Made by a program: the position numbers and the translations under genes
Notes under the pieces: model-generated
Database searches by the model: none
What the model saw: only the letters and a program-made list of their open reading frames with translations
Told to the model about the DNA's origin: nothing
Assembly: GCF_001598255.1 (NCBI RefSeq)
Contig: NZ_BCYP01000006.1
Span: 186,001 to 250,000, forward strand
Origin: Mitsuaria chitosanitabida ATCC BAA-476 = NBRC 102408
GTDB lineage: Bacteria > Pseudomonadota > Gammaproteobacteria > Burkholderiales > Burkholderiaceae_C
DNA length: 64,000 bases
Reading direction: 5' to 3'
Shown: one piece after another, positions 45,630 through 53,686 of the stretch
Layout: each line of letters starts with the position of its first letter
Position numbering within the stretch: the stretch's first letter is position 1

Positions 45630-46970
45630 TCAGCCGAGTTTCTTGACCAGGACCTGCGAGCGCCGGTCCCAGTTGTATTTGCGCTTGCGCTCCTCGGGGA
45701 GCCAGTTCGGGTCCACCGGCTGGAAGCCGCGCTTGATGAACCAGTGCATGGTGCGGGTGGTCAGCACGAAGATGCTGCTCAGGCCCATGGCCTTGGCGCG
45801 CTGCTCGATGCGCTTGAGGATGCGCTCGCCGTCGCCCTGGCCCTGGACCGCGCTGGACACGGTCAGCGCGGCCATCTCGGCGGTGCGCGCTTCCTGGTAG
45901 GGGTGCAGCGCGGCGCAGCCGAATATCACGCCGTCGTGCTCGATGACGGTATAGGCCTCGACGTCGCGCTCGATTTCGCTGCGGTCGCGCTTGACCAGCG
46001 TGCCGTCGCGCTCGAAGGGCTCGATCAGCGCGATCAGGCTGCCGATATCGTCATGGGTCGCCTCGCGCAGGCTTTCGAGTTTCTCGTCCACGACCATGGT
46101 GCCGATGCCGTCGTGGGTATAGACCTCCTGCAGGATCGCGCCGTCGACGGCGAAGGGCAGGATGTGCGAGCGCTCGACGCCCGATTCGCAGGCCTTCACG
46201 CAGTACTTCAGGTAAAAGCCGACGTCGGTCGGTTGCGTGGCGGGCGGGAGTTTCGCGATCAGTCGTTTGGCGTCGGCCAGCGCGAGTTCCGTGTCGATCG
46301 CGCTATCCGGGTCGTCGGGGGTTTCGAGCACGCCCGGGACCTCGGTCATGAACAGCAGCTTGTCGGCCTGCAGCGCGATCGCGGTTTCCGTCGCGACCTC
46401 TTCCATCATCAGATTGAATGCGTCGCCGGTGGGGGAGAAGCCGAAGGGCGACATCAGCACGATGGCGCCGATATCGATGGCGCGCTGGATCGCAGCCGCG
46501 TCGACGCGGCGCACGATGCCCGAATGCTTGAAATCGACGCCGTCGACGATACCGACCGGACGCGCGGTCAGGAAATTGCCCGAGACCACGCGCACCGTGG
46601 AATTGGCCATCGGCGTATTGGGCAGGCCTTGGGAAAACGCGGCCTCGATCTCGAAGCGCAATTGGCCGGCGGCTTCCTGGGCGCAATCCAGGGTGATGCC
46701 GTCGGTGATGCGCATGCCGTGGCTGTACTGGGGCTGATGGCCCTTGGCGGCGAGCTGTTCGTTGACCTGGGGGCGGAAACCGTGGACCAGCACGATCTTG
46801 ATGCCCATCGCATGCATGATCGCCAGATCCTGGACGAAGCCGTTGAGCTTGCCGGCCGCGATCATTTCCCCGGTCATCCCGACCACGAAGGTTTCACCGC
46901 GATACGCGTGGATATAAGGGGCCACCGCGCGAAACCACGGCACGAAGGTATGGGGGAAGACCAGGCTCAT
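45630..46970 (-). CDS. argA: N-acetylglutamate synthase
   Basis: A 446-residue enzyme catalysing the first step of arginine synthesis. It joins an amino-acid-kinase-like domain (residues ~20-280; VLVHGFRPQVNEQL, SPTGDAFNL, arginine-binding regulatory site) to a C-terminal GNAT acetyltransferase domain (about 290-446; AALTVSSAVQGQGDGERIL is the acetyl-CoA loop). Total length matches the classical ArgA. The ATG at 46970 starts MSLVFPHTFVPWFRAVAPYIHAYRG, the usual N-terminus; the longer open frame upstream is not supported. Confidence 0.95.
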   Translation of the reverse strand: MSLVFPHTFVPWFRAVAPYIHAYRGETFVVGMTGEMIAAGKLNGFVQDLAIMHAMGIKIVLVHGFRPQVNEQLAAKGHQPQYSHGMRITDGITLDCAQEAAGQLRFEIEAAFSQGLPNTPMANSTVRVVSGNFLTARPVGIVDGVDFKHSGIVRRVDAAAIQRAIDIGAIVLMSPFGFSPTGDAFNLMMEEVATETAIALQADKLLFMTEVPGVLETPDDPDSAIDTELALADAKRLIAKLPPATQPTDVGFYLKYCVKACESGVERSHILPFAVDGAILQEVYTHDGIGTMVVDEKLESLREATHDDIGSLIALIEPFERDGTLVKRDRSEIERDVEAYTVIEHDGVIFGCAALHPYQEARTAEMAALTVSSAVQGQGDGERILKRIEQRAKAMGLSSIFVLTTRTMHWFIKRGFQPVDPNWLPEERKRKYNWDRRSQVLVKKLG

Positions 46971-47081
46971 GGGCGCGGATTGTGCAACAGGCTGTCCCCT
47001 CGACGGGGCGGCAGGGGCACTTGCGGGACAGGGTACGGCAGGGGAGCATGGCGCCTCCGCAACACCCCCCGGGAGCGACAG

Positions 47082-47486
47082 ATGGAAGTCTTCAAGACCC
47101 ACGGTGCCTTCAGCTGGTCGGAGTTGATGACCAGCGACCCGAAGAAGGCCTCGGAGTTCTACGGCAAGCTGTTCGGTTGGCAGATCGAGGTCATGCCCAT
47201 GCCGGGCGGACCGGCCGACGCGCCGCCCTATCACCTCATCAAGACTCGTGGCGCCCCGGACGCCATCGGCGGCCTGATGGCCTGCCCGCAGGCGGGGATG
47301 CCGCCCGCCTGGGGCCTGTACGTCACCGTCGACAACGTGGACGAGACCGTCGCCCAGGCCAAGGCCATGGGCGGGAAGGTGCTGATGGAGATCATGGAAG
47401 TGCCCACGGTGGGCCGCATGGCGACCATCCAGGACCCCCAGGGCGCGGTGTTCAACGTGATCACCTACGCCGAGATGCCGAACTGA
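47082..47486 (+). CDS. VOC-family protein
   Basis: A 134-residue protein of the glyoxalase/bleomycin-resistance/dioxygenase fold with two beta-alpha-beta-beta-beta units. FSWSELMTSDPKKASEFYGKLFGW and VDNVDETVAQAKAMGGKVLME ... TIQDPQGAVFNVI are characteristic. Small stand-alone members are mostly uncharacterised and no substrate can be named. GGGAGCGAC precedes the ATG. It is divergent from argA by 111 bases. A REP-like palindrome begins 9 bases after its stop. Confidence 0.88.
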   Translation: MEVFKTHGAFSWSELMTSDPKKASEFYGKLFGWQIEVMPMPGGPADAPPYHLIKTRGAPDAIGGLMACPQAGMPPAWGLYVTVDNVDETVAQAKAMGGKVLMEIMEVPTVGRMATIQDPQGAVFNVITYAEMPN

Positions 47487-47495
47487 GAAGTTACC

Positions 47496-47541
47496 CCCTC
47501 TCCCGCTTGCGGGAGAGGGCAGGGGAGAGGGTCTTCGGGCT
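47496..47541 (-). repeat. REP-like dispersed palindrome, copy 2
   Basis: CCCTCTCCCGC and GCGGGAGAGGG form a perfect 11-bp stem with a TT loop (47496-47519). The adjoining GAGAGGGTCTTCGGG repeats, in the opposite orientation, the sequence next to the copy at 20337. It lies between the VOC gene and hrpA. Confidence 0.78.
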
Positions 47542-47617
47542 CCCCCGCGTTGCCGAATAGGGCAGAGGGAGCGGGACTTCCGTCCCTCCCACCAGGCCGC
47601 GAGATAATCCGCGCCCC

Positions 47618-50600
47618 GTGAGCCAAGACACCAACGCCCCCGCCCCGGCGGCGCCGAAGCCGCAGCGCGGCCCCGAGCGCCAGGCCCGCAACGCCGACCG
47701 ACAGCCAGACCGTGGCGCCGACCCCAAGGTCGCCGCCCGCGCGCCGCATCCCGCCCGCCCGCCGCGCCCCCCGCGCCAGGCCGGCCCCCGCGCGCCCGTC
47801 CCCGCCAACCCGATTCCCCCCATCGAGTTCCCCGAATCGCTGCCTGTCTCCGGCCGCCGCGAGGAGATCATGCGGGCGCTGGCCGAGCACCAGGTCGTCA
47901 TCGTCTGCGGCGAGACCGGCTCCGGCAAGACCACGCAGTTGCCCAAGATCGCGCTGGCCCTGGGCCGCGGGCGCGGCAACGGCGGCGGGCTGATCGGCCA
48001 CACCCAGCCGCGCCGGATCGCCGCCTCCAGCGTCGCCAAGCGCATCGCCGAGGAGCTGAAATCGCCGCTGGGCGAGGTCGTCGGTTACAAGGTCCGCTTC
48101 CAGGACCGGCTGCAGCCGGGCGCCTCGGTCAAGCTGATGACGGACGGCATCCTGCTGGCCGAGACCCAGACCGATCCGCTGCTCCAGGCCTACGACACGC
48201 TGATCATCGACGAGGCCCACGAGCGCAGCCTCAACATCGACTTCCTGCTGGGCTACCTGCGCGAGATCCTGCCGCGCCGGCCCGATCTGAAGATCATCGT
48301 GACCTCCGCGACCATCGACGCGGACCGCTTCGCCCAGCATTTCGCCTCCGCGAAAGGCCCCGCGCCGGTGCTGATGGTCTCGGGCCGCCTGTTCCCGGTG
48401 GAGCAGCGCTATCGCCCCTTCGAGGAATCGCGCGAGTACGACGTCAACGACGCCATCTGCGACGCGGTCGACGAACTCTGGCGCGAGGGCCGCGGCGACG
48501 TGCTGGTCTTCCTGCCGGGCGAGCGCGAGATCCGCGAGGCCGCCGAGGCGCTGCGCAAGCACCACCCGCCCGGCGTCGAGGTGCTGCCCCTGTTCGCGCG
48601 CCTGTCCGAGCAGGAGCAGAACCGCATCTTCCAGCCGCACGGCCAGCCGCGCATCGTGCTGGCGACCAACGTCGCCGAGACCTCGCTGACGGTGCCCGGC
48701 ATCCGCTACGTGATCGACCCCGGCCTGGCGCGCGTCAAGCGCTACAGCTACCGCAACAAGGTCGAGCAGCTGCAGATCGAGAACATCAGCCAGGCCGCCG
48801 CCAACCAGCGCGCCGGCCGCTGCGGCCGCGTCAGCAACGGCATCTGCGTGCGGCTGTACGAGGAAAAGGACTTCCTCGGCCGCCCGCGCTTCACCGATCC
48901 GGAGATCCTGCGCAGCTCGCTCGCGGGCGTGATCCTGCGCATGAAGGCCTTGCACCTGGGCCAGGTCGAGGACTTCCCCTTCATCGAGCCGCCGCCCCGC
49001 AAGGCCGTGGCCGACGGCTATCAGCTGCTCAACGAGCTGGGCGCGGTCGACGATCGCAACGAACTCACGCCCATGGGCAACGAGCTGTCCAAGCTGCCGC
49101 TGGATCCGCGCGTGGGCCGGATGATCCTGGAGGCGCGCAAGCGCGACGCGCTCAGCGAGATCCTGATCATCGCCAGCGCGCTGTCCGGCCAGGACGTGCG
49201 CGACCGGCCGATGGAGCAGCAACAGCAGGCCGACGAGAAGCACAAGAAGTTCGACGACGAGAAGTCGGAGTTCATGGGCTATCTGAAGCTGTGGAAATGG
49301 CTGGGCGATGCGCGCGGCGGGGAAGGGGAGCACAAGCTGTCCGTGCGCAAGCAGGAACAGCTGCTGCGCGACAACTTCGTCAGCCCACGCCGCGTGCGCG
49401 AGTGGCGCGACATCTATTCGCAGCTGCACACGGTGATCGCCGAGCACGGCTGGCGCCTGAACGGCGCGCCCGCGACCTATGAGCAGGTCCATCTGTCCAT
49501 GCTGGCCGGCCTGCTGGGCAACCTGGGCTGCAAGTCCGATGACGACGACTGGTACCTGGGCGCGCGCGGCATCAAGTTCTGGCGCCATCCCGGCGCGCAC
49601 CTGAGCAAGAAGCCGGGCCGCTGGATCGTGGCGGCCGAGCTGGTCGACACCACGCGGCTGTTCGGCCGCGGCATCGCCGGGATCGAGCCGCAGTGGCTGC
49701 CCGGCATCGCCGGCCACCTGATCAAGACCCAGCTGCTGGAGCCGCATTGGGAGAAGAAGGCCGCCGAGGTCGTGGCGCTGGAGCGCGCGACCCTCTACGG
49801 CATCGTGCTCTACAACAACAAGCGGGTGAACTTCGGCCGCGTCGACCCGGTGGCCGCGCGCGAGATCTTCATCCGCGAGGCGCTGGTCAACGGGGACTGG
49901 GAGACGCGGCTGCCCTTCCTGGCGCACAACCAGAAGCAGATCGCCAAGGTCGAGGAGCTGGAGCACAAGTCGCGCCGCCAGGACGTGCTGGTCGACGACG
50001 AGCTGATCTACGCCTTCTACGACCAGCAACTGCCGGCGGACGTGTACTCCGGCGTGACGCTGGAGAAGTGGTACCGCGAGGCCAGCAAGGCCGAGCCCAA
50101 GCTGCTGCACCTGAGCCGCGACGAGCTGATGCGGCACGAGGCCGCCGGCGTCACCAGCAACGCCTTCCCCAAGACCCTCCGTCTGGGCGGGGTGGACTGC
50201 GCCGCGACCTACCTGCATCAACCGGGCGACGCGCGCGACGGCCTGACGGTGACCGTGCCGATCTACGCCCTCAACCAAGTCAACGACGAGCGCACCGACT
50301 GGCTGGTGCCCGGCATGCTGGAGGCCAAGGTCACCGCGCTGCTCAAGAGCCTGCACCAGAAGCCGCGCGCGCGGCTCACGCCGCTGCCGGAGTTCGTCGC
50401 CGAGTTCGTCGAGCTGCACCCGTTCGCCCAGGGCGGTCTGGTGGACGTGCTGCTCAAGGCGGTGAAGGAGCGGACCCAGCTCGCGGTGCAGCGCAACGAC
50501 TTCAAGCTCGAGCAGGTGCCCGCCCACCTGTTCATGAACATCCGCGTGGTCGACGAGCACGGCCGCCAGCTGGGCCAAGGCCGCAATCTGGCGACGCTGA

Positions 50601-51667
50601 AGGCGGAGCTGGGCGGCCAGGCCCGCTCGGCCTTCCAGGCCCTGGCCGCCCTCAAGCTCCAAGGCCAGCCCGACGCGACGACCAACCCCCTCTCCCGCGA
50701 GCGGGAGAGGGCTGGGGTGAGGGCCGGTGCAGACAGCGAGCCCTCCACCCCGCTCACCCCCGCCCGCGGCATCAAAGCCACGGTCGCGCCCCCCCAGAAG
50801 CCCGCCGTCGAGTCGACCAAGACCTACACCGCCTGGAGCTTTGGCGAGCTCCCCGAGCTCATGGAGATCAAGCGCGGTCCCCAGACCCTGATCGGCTTCC
50901 CCGCCCTGATCGACAAGGGCGCGCACGTCGAGATCGAGGTCTTCGACGAGCCCGAGCTGGCCGCCGCCAAGCACCGCGCCGGCCTGCGCCGGCTGGTCGC
51001 GCTGCAGCTGAAGGAGCCGCTCAAGTACCTCGAGAAGAACATCCCCGACCTGACCCAGATGGCGGTCGCCTACATGAGCCTGGGGACCAACGAGGAGCTG
51101 CGCGACCAGATCATCGCCGTGGCCGTGGACCGCGCCTTCCTGGCCGACCCGCTGCCCACCGACGAGTTCAGCTTCAAGTCCCGCGTCGAGGAAGGCCGCG
51201 CCCGCCTCAACCTGATCGCGCAGGAAGTGGCGCGCCTGTCCTTCAACGTGCTCATCGAATACCAGGGCGCGCTGCGCAAGCTCAAGGACACGCGCTCGGC
51301 GTCCAAGGAAGTCGTCGAGGACCTCCAGGCGCAGCTGCAGCGCCTGATGCCCAAGCGCTTCGTCCTCCAGACGCCGTGGTCGCAGCTCCAGCACTTCCCG
51401 CGCTATCTGAAGGCGATCACGCTGCGGCTGGACAAGCTGCGCGCCGACGCGGCCCGCGACCAGAAGCTGCTCGCCGAGTTGCGGCCGCTGGAGCAGCGCT
51501 GGCAGCGCCGGCTGGTGGAGCTCAAGGGCACGCCCGACGCGCGCATCGACGATTTCCGATGGCAGCTGGAGGAGCTGCGAGTGAGCCTTTTCGCACAGGA
51601 ACTGAGAACGCCTCAGCCGGTCAGCGTCAAGCGCCTGGAAAAGGTCTGGGCGCAGTTACAAAACTGA
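47618..51667 (+). CDS. hrpA: ATP-dependent RNA helicase HrpA
   Basis: A 1349-residue DEAH-box helicase. The Pro/Ala/Arg-rich N-terminus (~65 residues) is followed by Walker A VCGETGSGKTTQLPK, the DEAH box IIDEAHERSLN, SAT (TSATIDAD), and motif VI QRAGRCGRV. Helicase-associated, OB-fold and long HrpA-specific C-terminal regions come next (YTAWSFGELPELM, about residue 1070). The start is the GTG at 47618; no better ATG precedes the conserved part. A REP-like palindrome at 50688-50711 is translated in frame (about residues 1024-1031, PLSRERER) in the linker before the C-terminal domain. Confidence 0.95.
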   Translation: MSQDTNAPAPAAPKPQRGPERQARNADRQPDRGADPKVAARAPHPARPPRPPRQAGPRAPVPANPIPPIEFPESLPVSGRREEIMRALAEHQVVIVCGETGSGKTTQLPKIALALGRGRGNGGGLIGHTQPRRIAASSVAKRIAEELKSPLGEVVGYKVRFQDRLQPGASVKLMTDGILLAETQTDPLLQAYDTLIIDEAHERSLNIDFLLGYLREILPRRPDLKIIVTSATIDADRFAQHFASAKGPAPVLMVSGRLFPVEQRYRPFEESREYDVNDAICDAVDELWREGRGDVLVFLPGEREIREAAEALRKHHPPGVEVLPLFARLSEQEQNRIFQPHGQPRIVLATNVAETSLTVPGIRYVIDPGLARVKRYSYRNKVEQLQIENISQAAANQRAGRCGRVSNGICVRLYEEKDFLGRPRFTDPEILRSSLAGVILRMKALHLGQVEDFPFIEPPPRKAVADGYQLLNELGAVDDRNELTPMGNELSKLPLDPRVGRMILEARKRDALSEILIIASALSGQDVRDRPMEQQQQADEKHKKFDDEKSEFMGYLKLWKWLGDARGGEGEHKLSVRKQEQLLRDNFVSPRRVREWRDIYSQLHTVIAEHGWRLNGAPATYEQVHLSMLAGLLGNLGCKSDDDDWYLGARGIKFWRHPGAHLSKKPGRWIVAAELVDTTRLFGRGIAGIEPQWLPGIAGHLIKTQLLEPHWEKKAAEVVALERATLYGIVLYNNKRVNFGRVDPVAAREIFIREALVNGDWETRLPFLAHNQKQIAKVEELEHKSRRQDVLVDDELIYAFYDQQLPADVYSGVTLEKWYREASKAEPKLLHLSRDELMRHEAAGVTSNAFPKTLRLGGVDCAATYLHQPGDARDGLTVTVPIYALNQVNDERTDWLVPGMLEAKVTALLKSLHQKPRARLTPLPEFVAEFVELHPFAQGGLVDVLLKAVKERTQLAVQRNDFKLEQVPAHLFMNIRVVDEHGRQLGQGRNLATLKAELGGQARSAFQALAALKLQGQPDATTNPLSRERERAGVRAGADSEPSTPLTPARGIKATVAPPQKPAVESTKTYTAWSFGELPELMEIKRGPQTLIGFPALIDKGAHVEIEVFDEPELAAAKHRAGLRRLVALQLKEPLKYLEKNIPDLTQMAVAYMSLGTNEELRDQIIAVAVDRAFLADPLPTDEFSFKSRVEEGRARLNLIAQEVARLSFNVLIEYQGALRKLKDTRSASKEVVEDLQAQLQRLMPKRFVLQTPWSQLQHFPRYLKAITLRLDKLRADAARDQKLLAELRPLEQRWQRRLVELKGTPDARIDDFRWQLEELRVSLFAQELRTPQPVSVKRLEKVWAQLQN
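50688..50711 (-). repeat. REP-like palindrome inside hrpA, copy 3
   Basis: CCCTCTCCCGC-GA-GCGGGAGAGGG is a perfect 11-bp inverted repeat with 2-nt loop, lying wholly within hrpA without breaking its frame. The following CTGGGGTGAGGG also belongs to the element. It is the same family as the copies at 20337 and 47496. Confidence 0.82.
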
Positions 51668-51748
51668 GCGGAGAATCGCCCCTACTTCTTCAGACGGGGA
51701 CGACGGGTTTTCGGTCCAATCCAAGTTACAAAAGGTCCGTGGCCCTGG

Positions 51749-53686
51749 ATGAACCGGGGTCGCACATCGCTCGTGCCTGACAACAACTCCACTCCCTCGG
51801 CCGCCCCCATGCGGCGCTTCGGCCGTTTCGAGCTGCGCGCGCTGCTGCACAAGAGCCAGCGCTCGATGCTGTGGGTGGTGTTCGACCCGTCCAGCGGCCA
51901 GGAGATGTTCCTGATGATGCCGCGCGAGAAGCCCAACAGCGAGGCAGCCATGCTGCACTGGCTGAAGACGCTGGACGCCGCCTCCCGCATCCACCACCCC
52001 AACCTGGGCCACGTCATCGAGACCGGCCGGGTCGATCCCTGGCCCTACGTGGCCTACGACCGCGCGCTGGGCGAGACGCTGGAGGAGCGCATCGCCCGCA
52101 CCGGCCCGCCGCTGGCGCTGGACGCGGCGGCCTGGGCCGCGCAGGCGCTCGAGGGCCTGGCCTTCGCGCACGAGGCCGGCCACGCGCATCGCGACATCCA
52201 GCTGGCCCACCTGGTCATCGACGGCGCCAACCACGTGCGCGTGCTGGGCCTGGAGGTGGCGCAGGAGGTGGTGCCCGCCAACGCCGACTTCAACGCCGCC
52301 ACGCGCCGCGCGGTGCGCGAGGCCTCCGAGGAGGACGTCGTGTCCGTGGGCCTGGCGCTGCATCGCCTGCTCAGCGGCAAGGCGGTGCTCGACGAACCCG
52401 ACCTGCAGCTGGTGCTGCAGCGCATGCAGCCGCAAGGTCACGAGCTGGTGCGCCTGGGCTGGGAGACCCCGTACCCGATCCCCGAGCCGCTGCGCGCCAT
52501 CGTCAATCGCGCCAGCGATCGCCAGACGCGCCAGCGCTATCACCTGGCGCGCAGCTTCTGGCGCGCGCTGGACGGCTGGCGCCAGTCGGCCGAGCAGGAC
52601 GACGGCGGCCCGATCGCGCTGCTCAAGGACAAGATGCAGCGCTTCGGCCATCTGCCGAGCACCAGCACGCGGCTGGTGACGACGGTGGCCTCCTCGTCGA
52701 TGGAATCGCAGCACGGCAGCCAGCTGGCGTCGCTCGCGCTCAAGGACATGGCGCTGTCGCTGGAGCTGATCCGGCGCGTCAACAACGCGCTGCGCCAGCA
52801 GGGCCCGACCAGTGGCGGCACGGTGCTGAACCTGCAGCGCGCGATCGCGATGCTGGGCCTGAACGGCCTGGAGGACGCGGCGCGCGCGCTCAAGCCCTGG
52901 CCCGGCCCGATGAACGACGGCCAGGCCGCCTTCATGCAGAGCCTGATGCGGCGCGTGCAGCGCGCCGGTCAGGTGGCGCAGGCGCTGCGCCCGGCCGGCT
53001 ACGACGCCGAGGTCGTCTACCTGATCTCGCTGATGCAGAACCTGGGCCGCCTGCTGGTCCAGTACCACTTCCCGGACGACGCGCAGCAGATCCGTCAGCT
53101 GCAGGTCGCGCCCGAGGCGACCGAGGACAACCCCAATCCGCGCGGCATGACCGAGCAGTCCGCCGCCTACGCGGTGCTGGGCTGCGACCTGGAGAGCCTG
53201 GGACTGGCGGTGGCCAGGTTCTGGGGGCTGGGCGAGGAGCTGCAGCACATGATGCGGCGCCAGCCGCAGGAGGCGCCGGTGCGCCACGCCGAGGGCGACT
53301 CGGAGATCCTGCGCCTGACCTGCAGCCTGTCCAATGAACTGATCGACGCGCTGGGCACGCCGGAGCGCAAGCGCCAGGCGGCCATCGAGCTGGCCACGCG
53401 CCGCTATTCGCGGGCGCTCGGCCTGGGCCTGCGCGAGGTCTACGACGCGCTGGGCAGCGTGCAGGGCGCGCTGGGCGGCGGGCCCGACAGCGGCCTGGGC
53501 GCGCTGGCCGATCCGTCGGTCGGCGCGGCCGCCACCGCGGCGCCGCGATCACGTCTGCGCGAACGCGCCGAGGGGGCGGCCGGTACGGTCGCCGCGCCCG
53601 GCGCGTCCGCTTCGTACCAGGGAGCCACGACCACCCAGCCCGGAGCGCTGAACAACGCGCCCTCGCCAGGCAAGGACTTCCCATGA
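51749..53686 (+). CDS. Pseudokinase-HDOD fusion protein
   Basis: A 645-residue protein. Residues ~25-270 have the layout of a Ser/Thr kinase but have lost its catalytic residues. The glycine loop is gone (LLHKSQRSM) and the ATP lysine is Met56. HRD (147-149) is kept, but the following Lys and Asn are Gln151 and His154. DFG is replaced by Gly167-Leu-Glu. Residues ~285-490 form an HDOD domain (SLALKDMALSLELIRRVNNAL ... YLISLMQNLGRLL), a non-catalytic HD-related signalling module. The tail is Ala/Ser-rich. Its stop overlaps the next gene, a kinase-HDOD protein (ATGA), so the two are coupled and may bind one another. Confidence 0.83.
   Translation: MNRGRTSLVPDNNSTPSAAPMRRFGRFELRALLHKSQRSMLWVVFDPSSGQEMFLMMPREKPNSEAAMLHWLKTLDAASRIHHPNLGHVIETGRVDPWPYVAYDRALGETLEERIARTGPPLALDAAAWAAQALEGLAFAHEAGHAHRDIQLAHLVIDGANHVRVLGLEVAQEVVPANADFNAATRRAVREASEEDVVSVGLALHRLLSGKAVLDEPDLQLVLQRMQPQGHELVRLGWETPYPIPEPLRAIVNRASDRQTRQRYHLARSFWRALDGWRQSAEQDDGGPIALLKDKMQRFGHLPSTSTRLVTTVASSSMESQHGSQLASLALKDMALSLELIRRVNNALRQQGPTSGGTVLNLQRAIAMLGLNGLEDAARALKPWPGPMNDGQAAFMQSLMRRVQRAGQVAQALRPAGYDAEVVYLISLMQNLGRLLVQYHFPDDAQQIRQLQVAPEATEDNPNPRGMTEQSAAYAVLGCDLESLGLAVARFWGLGEELQHMMRRQPQEAPVRHAEGDSEILRLTCSLSNELIDALGTPERKRQAAIELATRRYSRALGLGLREVYDALGSVQGALGGGPDSGLGALADPSVGAAATAAPRSRLRERAEGAAGTVAAPGASASYQGATTTQPGALNNAPSPGKDFP

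Noticed and set aside
45630..47234. Longer argA frame starting near 47234
   Set aside because: The extension would run antisense into the VOC gene, and family proteins begin at the MSLVFPH segment.
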